64,000 nt of DNA from Rhizobium redzepovicii (GCF_019793435.1 NZ_JAILYH010000027.1:1-64000); one strand, 5' to 3'; shown: positions 17,306-26,120, counted from the first letter of the stretch. Numbers and translations: made by a program. The notes: generated by a model not told the origin, from the letters alone.

Positions 17306-18605
17306 AGCGCGAGAGGCGGAAGCGGTGAAGATTATGGCCGATCCCGTTTCCTTGGATCAGGTCGGATGCGACCCTGCCAATTCCAGGGCCAATACCAAAA
17401 CCATGGCCGCTCATTCCCGTTGCGACGAAGAGCCCGTTGATCGCGGCCACCTGATCCACGACAGGGACCACGTCCGGCATGGCGTCGATCATCCCCGCCC
17501 AAGTCGTTTTGAGACGAACCGGGCCAAATCGCGGATACAGGCTGTCGAAGCCGCGCCGTATCGAGGTCAAGTCACTCTTGCCCGGAGCGGGGTTGAGCAC
17601 CCGCATTTGTTCGAAGGGACTGGGGGTTTCCGCATTCCAGTCGCGTGGGGTCGACCAGCTATCTGGAAAGCCCGAGGGCGCTGCGGGAAGATAACGGGTG
17701 CCCAAAGGGTGGGCGAGTAGCGCCGGAAGATATTTCGTCGCATGACGGAACGAGTCTGGGCCGACGTACAGAAGGTGACTACCACCGGGAGCCAAGGTGT
17801 ACCCACCGTCATGCCTGCGCCTAAAGGCGATATCATCGTCCATGGCCGCACCGGCGTGGAATGCCGGCAGAGGCTCTGTCGCCGCGACCGTTGCCCTAAC
17901 GCTAAGCTGCGGGATCGACACACCATGCTTTCTGAGTAACAGGGATGACCATGCACCGCCCGCCACTAGCGCGATGGAGGTCGCGATCTTACCGTGCTCG
18001 GTGCAGACCCCTGCGACCCTGCCCCCAGCTATATCGAGTGCCCGAACAGCACAATTTTCGATGATCCGTACGCCCTTGCGAGCGGCGAGCCGTGCAAAAG
18101 CCGGAACAGCCAGCCATGGCTCGGCTCGCATGTCGGACGGGGTAGTCATTGCCCCGCTGAACCTCCGACTCATACCTGAGGCCACGGACGACACATCGTC
18201 GCCGTCTACAAGGCGCGTGTCGAGATCGTGGGCAGCGGCGATCTTCATGAAGTCTTCGAACGCAGCCATGTCCTTGGCCGTCCGGGCCAGATAGGTAACG
18301 CCAGTTTGTCGGAGGCCAATGTCTTCACGACATTCGTCCGCCAACTGTCGCCAGAGGCGGCAGGCTTCGATCACTATTGGCAGCTCGTCAGCGTCTCGCC
18401 CTTGCTTTCGTATCCAGCCCCAGTTGCGCGAGGACTGTTCGGCGGCAATGCGTCCTTTCTCAAGCAATGTCACTTGCACATCTCGATTAGCAAGGAAGAT
18501 GGCGGTGCACACTCCGACAATTCCGCCTCCGATGATCACCACCTCGGAGGCATTAGGGATCGGACTGGAATGCTGAACGGGATCGGCTTCGGAGAAGGGA
18601 AACAT
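17265..18605 (-). CDS. FAD-dependent oxidoreductase, DadA-like
   Basis: 446 residues, apparently intact. Rossmann motif VVIIGGGIVGVCTAIFLA near residue 22, the FAD-contacting region SSRNWGWIRKQGRD, and the C-terminal VATGMSGHGFGIGPGIG. This is the glycine/D-amino-acid oxidase-like (DAO) family, which oxidises amino acids or amines with transfer to quinone or oxygen; the substrate is not predictable. Its 3' end overlaps the recombinase remnant by ~40 bases, and the gene lies wholly between the two 24-bp repeats, so it is probably cargo. Confidence 0.82.
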   Translation of the reverse strand: MFPFSEADPVQHSSPIPNASEVVIIGGGIVGVCTAIFLANRDVQVTLLEKGRIAAEQSSRNWGWIRKQGRDADELPIVIEACRLWRQLADECREDIGLRQTGVTYLARTAKDMAAFEDFMKIAAAHDLDTRLVDGDDVSSVASGMSRRFSGAMTTPSDMRAEPWLAVPAFARLAARKGVRIIENCAVRALDIAGGRVAGVCTEHGKIATSIALVAGGAWSSLLLRKHGVSIPQLSVRATVAATEPLPAFHAGAAMDDDIAFRRRHDGGYTLAPGGSHLLYVGPDSFRHATKYLPALLAHPLGTRYLPAAPSGFPDSWSTPRDWNAETPSPFEQMRVLNPAPGKSDLTSIRRGFDSLYPRFGPVRLKTTWAGMIDAMPDVVPVVDQVAAINGLFVATGMSGHGFGIGPGIGRVASDLIQGNGIGHNLHRFRLSRFTDGSAIRLGPAI

Positions 18606-18711
18606 TGGAATCTTTTCTTGATTGGCTTCCGCTGATCCCTAGCTCGTAGGCAATAATCGTTCAAGTTAGATGTCCGCAAGGGCGAAAACCCGCCTTCCAG
18701 TGCTTTGAAAA

Positions 18712-18735
18712 TATGCCGAGCTTGCCACGCGGCTT
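18712..18735 (-). repeat. right 24-bp inverted repeat
   Basis: Reverse complement of 16833-16856 without mismatch. It supplies the apparent ATG (18713) and first residues of the truncated acyl-CoA dehydrogenase frame, which shows the junction cut into that gene. Confidence 0.8.
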
Positions 18736-19360
18736 CACCGATAGGGTGACCGAGCGCGCATGCGCCACACTGCGCACTGAGACTGGCATTGAAATCGCCT
18801 CGCTTGGCTTGCAGATCCACGGTGGCATGGGATACGTCGAGGAGACCGGGGCTGCTCAACACTGGCGCGACAGCCGGATCACCACGATCTACGAGGGGAC
18901 GACCGGCATACAGGCAAACACGCTTGTCAGGCGCAGTGTCCTGCGCGACAACGGTGCTGCCGTAGCCGAGTTGATCGCCGAGATCGCGGCGGAGGGTCGC
19001 GCACTCGACGGGACCGGTCTCGCGGACGAGGGCGCAGCCCTCGCAGCTGCAGCGGATGCGGCAACAGCAACGGTCGATCATCTTATCGCGGCGAACCAAC
19101 GGGATACCCGGCTCGCGTTCGGTGGTGCCGTTCCGTTCCTCACCTTGATGGGAACGCTTCTCGGCGGCCAAATGCTGGCGCGTGCCGCCAAGGCAGCGCT
19201 CACCGAAATCGACCGGGGCAACAATGACCCTTGGTGGACCGCCCGTGTCGGTCTTGCCCGCTTCTATGCTGGGCACATCCTGCCACAAGTCGCCGCTCAG
19301 CGGACGGCGGTGATCAAGGGTGCAAGCACGGTTTTCGCCTTCGATGAGAGGCTTCTGTGA
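18713..19360 (+). pseudogene. acyl-CoA dehydrogenase, 5'-truncated
   Basis: Only the C-terminal ~210 residues of a ~590-residue acyl-CoA dehydrogenase remain. GLQIHGGMGYVEETGAAQHW and the catalytic-base region ITTIYEGTTGIQAN are present, followed by the C-terminal helical domain to FDERLL. The N- and middle domains are gone. The first seven residues come from the inverted repeat. Family members of this size oxidise acyl-CoA or methylthio-acyl-CoA esters. Expected to be inactive. Confidence 0.8.
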
Positions 19361-19580
19361 CCGCCGTGACCGCCTGAGGACAATGGGTGTGGATAGCCTG
19401 AGCCGGTGCCGGGAGCGTTCGGCTGCAGCTTGGACCGGAATGCTGACAGCGAACGTCGCCTCAATGTTGAACGTGGTCCGTATTGATCGGCCACAAGCAT
19501 CGAGAGGAAGCGGCCATGAACTAGGCATCGTAAACTTACCGGCAACGAGGGTTGACCATGGCGTCGGCCTATTTCGTCGG

Positions 19581-20336
19581 TCATGCCCGGCGATTTTCGC
19601 CCACAGGTTCATCGCCGCAGAACGCAATTCCGCGATACTGGTTGGAGGGGATGTCGTGGCGGGAGATGTGGAACAGGTTGGCAATCGGGTCGTGGATGGA
19701 GATGAAGCGTTGTAGATGTCGCTGTGACTTGAAGCGCTTCATGATCCGCTCTCGCCGCCGGACTGGTTGGCGAGAATCCTCCGCCCGATTGTTCAACCCT
19801 TTGTGGGAACGATACTCAACACCGGGCATGATCTCCCGCTTTGCGGCGTCATAAGATCGAAGCTTATCGGTGATCATTAACCGCGGCGCTCGGCCCTGGC
19901 TCTTCAGGAGCTTACGCATCAGGCGTTTGGCCGCCTTTGCATTGCCGCGGCTTTGCACCAACACCTCCAGAACAAACCCGTCCTGATCCACCGCCCGCCA
20001 TAACCAATGCTTCTTGCCCCGGATCGAAATGACGGCCTCATCGAGGTGCCATTTGTCGCCGAGCCGACCGGATGAGCGGCGGCGGATCTCGTTGGCGAAG
20101 GTACGTCCGAATTTCTCCGCCCAAAGCCGCACCGTTTGATGCGAGACAATGATCCCACGGGCAGCCAGCCAGTCCTCGACCATGCGCAGGCTGAGAGGGA
20201 AACGGAAGTAGAGCCACACGGCGTGGGCAATGACTTCAGCGGGAAAGCGATAGCAATAAGATTGGCCGCACAAATCGCGGCCAATCTTATAAGTGCATTC
20301 AGCGTCCCAGTTTAGCCACCGCCTCGGCGACAGCAT
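19581..20336 (-). mobile_element. IS6-family transposase
   Basis: DDE transposase of the IS6/IS26 type: RFPAEVIAHAVWLYFRFPLS, the helix-turn-helix region GIIVSHQTVRLWAEKFGRTF, first Asp in DKWHLDEAVISIRGK, second Asp in LMITDKLRSYDAAK, and Glu in KGLNNRAEDSRQPVRRRE. The frame can be opened at 20336, inside the neighbouring gene, but family length suggests the native start is nearer 20270-20290 (a TTG at 20273 is possible). I could not identify the terminal inverted repeats. Inserted just past the 3' end of the NmrA-like gene. Confidence 0.85.
20256..20290. repeat. 14-bp-arm palindrome at the transposase 5' end
   Basis: ATAAGATTGGCCGC and its perfect reverse complement are separated by seven bases (20270-20276). 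It overlaps the first codons of the transposase, so it could fold in the mRNA and limit translation, or be part of an IS end. Confidence 0.6.
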
Positions 20337-20952
20337 CGTCCCCGTTCGTCAACTCGACAATGGATCGCCGGACGGCAGGTTCTTCGATGAGTGCAACGAT
20401 CGTTTCGGCGACATCATCGCGCGTCACGGTCCCATAGGGAATGGCGGCGTTGGCCTTGATCATCCCGGTGCCAGGTTCGTCCGACAGGGTTCCCGGCCTA
20501 AGGATGACCCAATCGAGCTCGGTGTCAGCAAGGTAGGCGTCCGCAAGTTTCTTGACGGCGATGTAGTTCTCGAAGCCTTCGCTGTTTTCCTTTTCGCGCC
20601 ACGCCTCGGGAAAGGCAGAAACCAGAATGAAACGACGCACGCCCGCCAGTTTCGCCGCATCGACGGCTGTTTCAAGACCTCGGCCATCGATTGCATTCGT
20701 TTGTTCGACGCCCGCCCCGCCTGCGCCGGCCGTGAACACGACGACGTCACATCCGTCAATAATGTTTGCGAGACTCCGTGCATCGATGATCTGGATGCTG
20801 CCGAAAATCGGATTCGCGCCTGCTGCAGCAAGCGTGCTTTCCTGCTCGCGCTTTCGGTGCAATGCGTCGACCCGGTGACCGCGCACCGCCAATTTGCGGA
20901 CAAGGCGGATTCCGACTTTCCCTGCAGCGCCGATAACAAAAATACTGGCCAT
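20299..20952 (-). CDS. NAD(P)-binding SDR/NmrA-like protein (YwnB-like)
   Basis: 217 residues from ATG 20952. Rossmann motif FVIGAAGKVGIRLVRKLA at the N-terminus, DVVVFTAGAGGAGVEQTNAI, then RRFILVSAFPEAW and LDWVILRPGTLSDEPGTG. This is the atypical SDR5 group of NAD(P)H-binding proteins, often linked to redox stress, without a defined substrate. The C-terminus looks complete, with the IS6 element directly downstream. It follows the ene-reductase at 21008 on the same strand after a 55-base gap, so both probably share the operator at 22197-22218. Confidence 0.75.
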   Translation of the reverse strand: MASIFVIGAAGKVGIRLVRKLAVRGHRVDALHRKREQESTLAAAGANPIFGSIQIIDARSLANIIDGCDVVVFTAGAGGAGVEQTNAIDGRGLETAVDAAKLAGVRRFILVSAFPEAWREKENSEGFENYIAVKKLADAYLADTELDWVILRPGTLSDEPGTGMIKANAAIPYGTVTRDDVAETIVALIEEPAVRRSIVELTNGDDAVAEAVAKLGR

Positions 20953-21007
20953 AAAAGTATCCTTCGTCGTGCCTTTAATAGAAGTGTGGGTCTCGGGCCG
21001 CGTCACG

Positions 21008-22165
21008 CTATGCCGCCGCGCTGGACTGCGAAGTGTATGGTCCGAGTTGATGCAGCTTACGCTCACGATGATTCAGCCACCATCCGATCTGGGGCGGCCA
21101 GCTGCCGAATGGTGATGCAGGATCGGCCGCGTTGAGGGCCTGCTCTGCACGTAGAGCAAAATTTGGCTCACGTAGCGCCTCCCGGCCGATCGCGACGAGG
21201 TTAGCCTGGCCCGAGGCAACGATCGCTTCCGCTTGAAACGGATCGACAATGAGCCCGACCGCCATTGTGGCGAGGCCGCTTTCTGTCTGTATGCGTTCAG
21301 CGTAGGGAACTTGATGCCCGTAGCCGGTAGGATACTCATAGGGGCGTCCAATCCCGCCGGAAGAGCAGTCGATCACATCCACGCCGATCGCCGCGAGCTC
21401 CTTGGCGTAAGCTATGCTGTCATCGAGAGATACGCCTTCGCGGCTGCCGTCAACGGCAGACACTCTCACGAAAAGAGCTTTGTCTTGCGGCCAGATTTCC
21501 CGCAGCGTCTTCGCGATCTCGAGCGGAAGGCGCATACGTCCTGCAAGCGTCCCGCCATAGATATCATTTCGTTTGTTCGTCAAAGGAGACAAGAACGAGT
21601 TGAGCAGATACCCATGAGCGGTGTGAAGCTCGAGGACTTCGAAGCCCGCTTCAAGCGCGCGGCGCGCCGCGGCGGCGAAATCGTCCTTCACCTGTTGGAT
21701 CCCCTTGATGTCTAGCGCGCCGGGGACTAGCCAGCCCGTATCAACGGGCAGGGGGCTAGCCGAAACGATAGGCCACGGATGATCACCGCGGGCGTGGTCG
21801 TCCCCTGTAAGCGGGCCGTCGCCGTAATAAGGTCGCTGCATGGCCGCTTTTGGTCCAGCATGAGCAATCTGGATCCCAGGGGTAGAGCCCTGCTTCTTCA
21901 GGAACGCGGCAATTTCGGCGAGGCCGGAGACCTGCCGATCATCCCAAAGTCCAACATCTCCATGTGTAATTCTGCCTTCAGGCGAGACCGCCGTCGCCTC
22001 GATCATGACCAGGCCGAAACCGCCAAGCGCAAACTTGCCGTAGTGAACGAGATGATAAGGCGTCACGAAGCCGTCGATGGCTTCGTACTGGCACATTGGG
22101 GAGAGAGCCAGCCTGTTCTTTAGCGAGACTTGTCGAATGGTGAGAGGTTGAAAGAGGGATGACAT
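21008..22165 (-). CDS. NADH:flavin oxidoreductase, YqjM-like ene-reductase
   Basis: 385 residues. FMN TIM barrel of the Old Yellow Enzyme superfamily, YqjM subgroup: the Cys in LALSPMCQYEA near residue 24, active-site HAGPKAAMQRPY, and ELHTAHGYLLNSFLSPLTNK. It reduces activated C=C bonds using FMN and NAD(P)H. It starts ~30 bases from the palindrome GTCTGTAA-N6-TTACAGAC, the same type of operator found near the TetR gene, so TetR-type control is likely. Divergent from the metallo-beta-lactamase operon at 22352. Confidence 0.87.
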   Translation of the reverse strand: MSSLFQPLTIRQVSLKNRLALSPMCQYEAIDGFVTPYHLVHYGKFALGGFGLVMIEATAVSPEGRITHGDVGLWDDRQVSGLAEIAAFLKKQGSTPGIQIAHAGPKAAMQRPYYGDGPLTGDDHARGDHPWPIVSASPLPVDTGWLVPGALDIKGIQQVKDDFAAAARRALEAGFEVLELHTAHGYLLNSFLSPLTNKRNDIYGGTLAGRMRLPLEIAKTLREIWPQDKALFVRVSAVDGSREGVSLDDSIAYAKELAAIGVDVIDCSSGGIGRPYEYPTGYGHQVPYAERIQTESGLATMAVGLIVDPFQAEAIVASGQANLVAIGREALREPNFALRAEQALNAADPASPFGSWPPQIGWWLNHRERKLHQLGPYTSQSSAAA

Positions 22166-22196
22166 CTGAACCGAGAATCCTTTTGCGATGCTAATT

Positions 22197-22218
22197 GTCT
22201 GTAACGAACATTACAGAC
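22197..22218. promoter_or_regulatory. TetR-type operator copy 1 (CTGTAR-N6-YTACAG)
   Basis: GTCTGTAA-CGAACA-TTACAGAC is a perfect 8-bp-arm palindrome just upstream of the ene-reductase. The CTGTA..TACAG arms and six-base spacer match sites at 49540, 49669, 59916 and 60923. Confidence 0.7.
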
Positions 22219-22291
22219 GGAAATGTGTTGTCTCAGACTTGAAACTTCAACCCCCAGGATGTGCATCCCCGCGGTGCGACGACAATCCTCA

Positions 22292-22318
22292 TTGACAGAT
22301 TAACATACAATCTGTCAA
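22292..22318. promoter_or_regulatory. GntR-type operator site 1 (perfect 27-bp palindrome)
   Basis: TTGACAGATT-AACATAC-AATCTGTCAA has ten perfect base pairs per arm, 34 bases before the metallo-beta-lactamase gene at 22352. It is the best copy of the island motif and defines the consensus. TTGACA within the left arm can act as a -35 element, so binding would block RNA polymerase. Confidence 0.8.
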
Positions 22319-22351
22319 ACAAAGCGCGCAACGCTTTGGGAGGAGCCGACG

Positions 22352-23245
22352 ATGTCATTCGACGAAGCACACCGAACGAAACTGCCGTATTTCTATCCAT
22401 TCAAGTTCGGGGACGGCCAGATAACGGTCCTGTCAGACGGACCGCTGGAACTGGGTGATCCGAGCGAAAATTTCCTCGGTGTCACGCCTAAGACGGTCGG
22501 GGAAATGCTTGAGCGCAGCTTCTTGCCACTGGATAACGTGGTGCTTGAGCAGAATGTGCCGCTCGTCGAAATCAACGGCAAGACCATCCTTTTTGACACC
22601 GGAATGGGCACGTCGAAGGCTTTCGGGCCGACCACTGGCCGCTTGCTGACCAGCATGCAAGAGGCTGGTCGCAGTCCTGACGAGGTAGATGCGGTCGTGC
22701 TTTCCCACGCTCACATCGACCATACGGGCGGCCTATGCAACGAAGCGGGAGAACTGAACTTTCCGAACGCGGAAATTTACATAAGCGAAAGCGATTTCAA
22801 CGATTGGACCGACGGTTCCACGCTCGATCCAGTATTCAAATTCCAAGTTGAGAACGCCAGACGGAATCTCCTCCCTCACAGAGATCGGACCTTTTTCTTC
22901 CGCGATGGACAGGAGATTCTCCCCGGCGTCCAGGCGTTGCACGCGCCAGGCCACACGCTCGGCCATCATTGCTTCATGATTGAGTCCGGCAACGACAGGC
23001 TGTGCTTCCTTGGCGACCTCACCCACCATCACGTCCTTCTGATGGAGCGGCCCTGGATGGAGTTCAAGTACGATACAGACCCGACTTTGTCCGCCAGGTC
23101 GCGCACCAGGGTACTGGATATGCTCGCGACCGACCGCATTCAGGTGATGTCATATCATTTTGCCTGGCCCGGAACCGGACACGTAGCGCGCGAAGGAGAC
23201 GGCTTCCGTTACTTCCAGTCGCCGATGCGGCTATTAGCTCACTGA
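22352..23245 (+). CDS. metallo-beta-lactamase-fold hydrolase
   Basis: 297 residues. Zinc motif VLSHAHIDHTGG (HxHxDH) near residue 116, further ligands in HAPGHTLGHHCFM and FLGDLTHHHVLL, and a last His in MSYHFAWPGTGH. This is a broad hydrolase fold (lactonases, thioesterases, phosphodiesterases). First gene of an apparent three-gene operon with a Zn alcohol dehydrogenase and a second MBL protein, directly behind GntR-type site 1. Lactone or ester hydrolysis is plausible; the substrate is unknown. Confidence 0.85.
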   Translation: MSFDEAHRTKLPYFYPFKFGDGQITVLSDGPLELGDPSENFLGVTPKTVGEMLERSFLPLDNVVLEQNVPLVEINGKTILFDTGMGTSKAFGPTTGRLLTSMQEAGRSPDEVDAVVLSHAHIDHTGGLCNEAGELNFPNAEIYISESDFNDWTDGSTLDPVFKFQVENARRNLLPHRDRTFFFRDGQEILPGVQALHAPGHTLGHHCFMIESGNDRLCFLGDLTHHHVLLMERPWMEFKYDTDPTLSARSRTRVLDMLATDRIQVMSYHFAWPGTGHVAREGDGFRYFQSPMRLLAH

Positions 23246-23262
23246 TAATCGAGGATTCTCCA

Positions 23263-24387
23263 ATGCAAATGCGTTCCGTAATTCTTCGGGAATCGGGCTT
23301 GTCGAAGCCGTACGCCCAGTCGAAACCGCTCGTTATCGAGACAGTCGAATTAACTCCCCCAGGCCCGTTGGAAGTTCTGGTCAAAATCAAAGCCGCCGGC
23401 GTGTGCCATTCGGATCTGTCCGCTATCAACGGGGATCGTCCGCGTCCGCTTCCCGTGGCCTTAGGGCACGAGGCGTCCGGTGTCGTCGTCGAGGTGGGCC
23501 CAGGGGTCGACAACGTCAAGGAAGGCGACCATGTTGTCATGTCCTTCTTGCCGATCTGCGGTCATTGCAGCTATTGCGCAGAGGGACGGGCAAGCCTCTG
23601 CGAACCCGGCTACAAGGCGAACGCCGCTGGAACCCTGCTGTCCGGAAGCCGTCATATCAGGTTCAAGGGTTACGAGGTCAACCATCACAGCGGGGTATCG
23701 GCATTCTCCGAGTATGCGGTGGTTTCCGCGAACTCCGTGGTCAAAATCACGAAGGAAATCGACCTCGCCAAGGCTGCCCTTTTCGGGTGCGCCGTTGTTA
23801 CGGGGGTAGGGGCCGTGATGAACACCTGCGGAGTCAAGCCCGGCGATTCCGTTGCGGTCATTGGCCTCGGTGGGGTCGGCCTGGCGGCGATTCTCGGAGC
23901 GGTGGCAAGCGGAGCTGGCCAAATCGTCGCTGTCGATCTTGTCCCCGCAAAGCTGGAGCTCGCCAAGGAACTCGGAGCGACACGAACCTTCCTTGCAAGC
24001 GACCCGGACGTCGCCGCCGCAATCAAAGCGTCAACCGGCGGGGGTGTCGACTACGCGATCGAAATGGCGGGATCGGCAAAGGCCTTCGATCTTGCTTACA
24101 ACATCACAAAACGCGGCGGGACCACGGCGACAGCTGGCCTTGCAAACGTGAATTCGAAGTTCGAAATTTCGCCTCTTCCGCTGGTCGGCGAAGAGAGAAC
24201 GATCAAGGGAAGCTACATGGGCTCGTGCGTGCCGTCCCGCGATATCCCTCGCTACATCGATCTCTTCCTGCAAGGTAAGCTACCCGTCGACAAGCTGCTG
24301 TCCAGTACGGGCTCGCTCGATGAGATCAACGAAGCGTTCGACCGGCTCGACCGCGCAGAGGTCATCCGTCATCTGATCCTTCCATGA
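23263..24387 (+). CDS. zinc-dependent alcohol dehydrogenase (MDR superfamily)
   Basis: 374 residues from the ATG at 23263. Catalytic zinc ligands in AGVCHSDLSAINGD and LGHEASGVVVEVGPG, the structural zinc cluster CGHCSYCAEGRASLC, and the NAD fold at VAVIGLGGVGLAAILGA. It belongs to the class III/aryl-alcohol-like group of NAD-dependent enzymes that interconvert alcohols and aldehydes. Seventeen bases after the first MBL gene and nine before the second: a tight operon. A role in oxidising a hydroxyl product released by the lactonase-like neighbours is inference. Confidence 0.88.
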   Translation: MQMRSVILRESGLSKPYAQSKPLVIETVELTPPGPLEVLVKIKAAGVCHSDLSAINGDRPRPLPVALGHEASGVVVEVGPGVDNVKEGDHVVMSFLPICGHCSYCAEGRASLCEPGYKANAAGTLLSGSRHIRFKGYEVNHHSGVSAFSEYAVVSANSVVKITKEIDLAKAALFGCAVVTGVGAVMNTCGVKPGDSVAVIGLGGVGLAAILGAVASGAGQIVAVDLVPAKLELAKELGATRTFLASDPDVAAAIKASTGGGVDYAIEMAGSAKAFDLAYNITKRGGTTATAGLANVNSKFEISPLPLVGEERTIKGSYMGSCVPSRDIPRYIDLFLQGKLPVDKLLSSTGSLDEINEAFDRLDRAEVIRHLILP

Positions 24388-24396
24388 GCATCGCGA

Positions 24397-25200
24397 ATGG
24401 TCCTCGAACCGGAGCACGGGACATTGAGTGATTGGAAAGCGCTGGCGCTGCATTACGGGACGGCCGAAAGACCGCTATCCGACCTCCAGCTCGAGCTTCC
24501 CGATATCCACGATCGGGTCGGGCGCATCGAATACTTCGTGTGGCTACTGCGGCACCAGGGTCGCCTGATCTTGGTCGATACCGGCTTCAGCGCTGAAGAG
24601 GGGCATGCGCGGGGACGCACGATGCTGATTCATCCCGTCGCTGCCCTTGCGCGGCTGGGAATCGGAGCCTCTGACATAACGGACGTCGTGATCACCCACC
24701 TTCACTACGATCATGCAGGAAATCTCGGGGATTTTCCGAACGCCAGGTTTCACATTCAGGACAGGGAAATGGCTTACGGGACCGGACGATGCATGTGCCA
24801 TCGGCATATGCGCAAACCGTTCGCAGCCGAGGCAGTTGTCGATGCCGTTCGCCTCGTCTTCAAAGACCGCATGTGTTTTCACGACGGGGATGCCGAACTC
24901 TCGCCCGGACTGAGCCTGCATTTGATCGGTGGCCACTCAAAAGGACTTCAGGTGGTCAGACTAGTCGCAGGTGGCAAAACGGTGGTTGTCGCGTCAGATG
25001 CGTTGCATTTCGAACACTATCTCGACGACCAGAATGCCTTTCCGCTCTATGCTGACTATCTGGAGGTTGTGGAAGGATACCGGAAACTGCGCGAATTGGC
25101 AGGTCCGAACGGAGTGTTGATTGCGGGTCACGATCCCAAAGTTCTTAGCGATTTTCAACCGCTTAACCCCGAGCAGCCATTTAGCCGGGTATTATTGTAA
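24397..25200 (+). CDS. MBL-fold hydrolase of the N-acyl-homoserine-lactonase-like family
   Basis: 267 residues. The zinc motif VITHLHYDHAGN (HxHxDH) lies near residue 107, with LIGGHSKGLQVVRL, VASDALHFEHYL and a C-terminal LIAGHDPKVL supplying the remaining ligands. Size and the YFVWLLRHQGRLILVDTGF start fit the AiiA/AttM/4-pyridoxolactonase-like group, which opens lactones. The neighbours (alcohol dehydrogenase here, succinate-semialdehyde-type dehydrogenase at 39 kb) resemble the logic of gamma-butyrolactone catabolism. Which lactone is used is not visible. Confidence 0.82.
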   Translation: MVLEPEHGTLSDWKALALHYGTAERPLSDLQLELPDIHDRVGRIEYFVWLLRHQGRLILVDTGFSAEEGHARGRTMLIHPVAALARLGIGASDITDVVITHLHYDHAGNLGDFPNARFHIQDREMAYGTGRCMCHRHMRKPFAAEAVVDAVRLVFKDRMCFHDGDAELSPGLSLHLIGGHSKGLQVVRLVAGGKTVVVASDALHFEHYLDDQNAFPLYADYLEVVEGYRKLRELAGPNGVLIAGHDPKVLSDFQPLNPEQPFSRVLL

Positions 25201-25253
25201 CGGACCACTTTTAAGTGCGGTAGCTTAAAACGTTTGAAATTTCTGCCTCCTAT

Positions 25254-25272
25254 CAGACAATCGGGTTGTCTT
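25254..25272. promoter_or_regulatory. imperfect operator-like repeat before the first gntR gene
   Basis: CAGACAA-TCGGG-TTGTCTT is a short inverted repeat built from the AGACAAT half of the island motif. The arms are spaced differently from the consensus, so binding by the same regulator is uncertain. Confidence 0.35.
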
Positions 25273-25336
25273 ACGCGGCAAACCCACAATATAATGGACT
25301 CGAAGTATCTCGCAGAACGGTGGGCAACGAGTCTCG

Positions 25337-26026
25337 ATGGGTGAAATAGGTCTTCAAATTTCGCGGCAAAGCGCGACGCTCAGAATTCAGGTGGAAGAGA
25401 AGCTGCGGCAGGCAATCGCGAGCGGCCGTTTCAAGCCCGGCCAGCGCCTCGTCGAGCGAGAACTCTGTGAACTCATCGGCGTGGGCCGCACGTCCATCCG
25501 GGAGGCTCTTCGGCAACTTGAGGCCGAGGGCCTGATTACAAGCTATCCACATCGCGGACCGGTGGTAAGCACGATCAGCTACGAGGAAGCTGCACAGCTT
25601 TACAGTGTGAGGGCATTGCTGGAGAGTTTCGCAGGGCAGGAATTCGCAGAAAATGGCAGCCCGGAGAATATCGCCAACCTTGAACGCGTCGTAGAGGAGT
25701 TTGCGGATGCCGCCGAATCCGGAGCCGGCAGCAGACTTATCGCGACGAAGACTGCGTTTTATGATTGCTTGATGGAGGGAAGCGGCAACGTTTTCGTCAA
25801 GCAAATGCTGACGTCGCTTCACAACCGTGTGACCCTGCTGCGAATGACTTCCATGACCCAACCAGGACGGTTGAAGCACAGCGTCGCTGAAATCCGAGAT
25901 ATCGCGGCGGCAATCAGGGACCGCAACGGGCCGAAGGCCGCGGCGGCCTGCAAATATCACATCGATATGGCCGCTAAGGTCGCGCTCGATTACCTCCGCA
26001 AGACTGATGTCAGCCATTCGGAATAG
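25337..26026 (+). CDS. GntR-family (FadR/FCD type) transcriptional regulator 1
   Basis: 229 residues. N-terminal winged helix (RIQVEEKLRQAIASGRFKPG, then IGVGRTSIREALRQLEAEGL) and a C-terminal helical FCD ligand domain with FYDCLMEGSG and LTSLHNRVTLLRM. Regulators of this kind usually repress a catabolic operon until a pathway intermediate binds. It is a close paralogue of the regulator at 33611, nearly identical through the recognition helix, so both should bind the AGATT-N7-AATCT palindrome that is repeated through the island. Confidence 0.9.
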   Translation: MGEIGLQISRQSATLRIQVEEKLRQAIASGRFKPGQRLVERELCELIGVGRTSIREALRQLEAEGLITSYPHRGPVVSTISYEEAAQLYSVRALLESFAGQEFAENGSPENIANLERVVEEFADAAESGAGSRLIATKTAFYDCLMEGSGNVFVKQMLTSLHNRVTLLRMTSMTQPGRLKHSVAEIRDIAAAIRDRNGPKAAAACKYHIDMAAKVALDYLRKTDVSHSE

Positions 26027-26065
26027 GGCACGTGCCTAAATAATTCCCGTAGCAAATTACGATCA

Positions 26066-26092
26066 TTGACAGATTGTCTGATAATCTGTTTA
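26066..26092. promoter_or_regulatory. GntR-type operator site 2
   Basis: TTGACAGATT-GTCTGAT-AATCTGTTTA: left arm perfect, right arm 7 of 10. It lies 28 bases before the GTG of the SCP2-like hydrolase gene, overlapping its likely promoter. Confidence 0.75.
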
Positions 26093-26120
26093 TTTGGCTT
26101 CCGATGAGGAGGCCAAGCCT

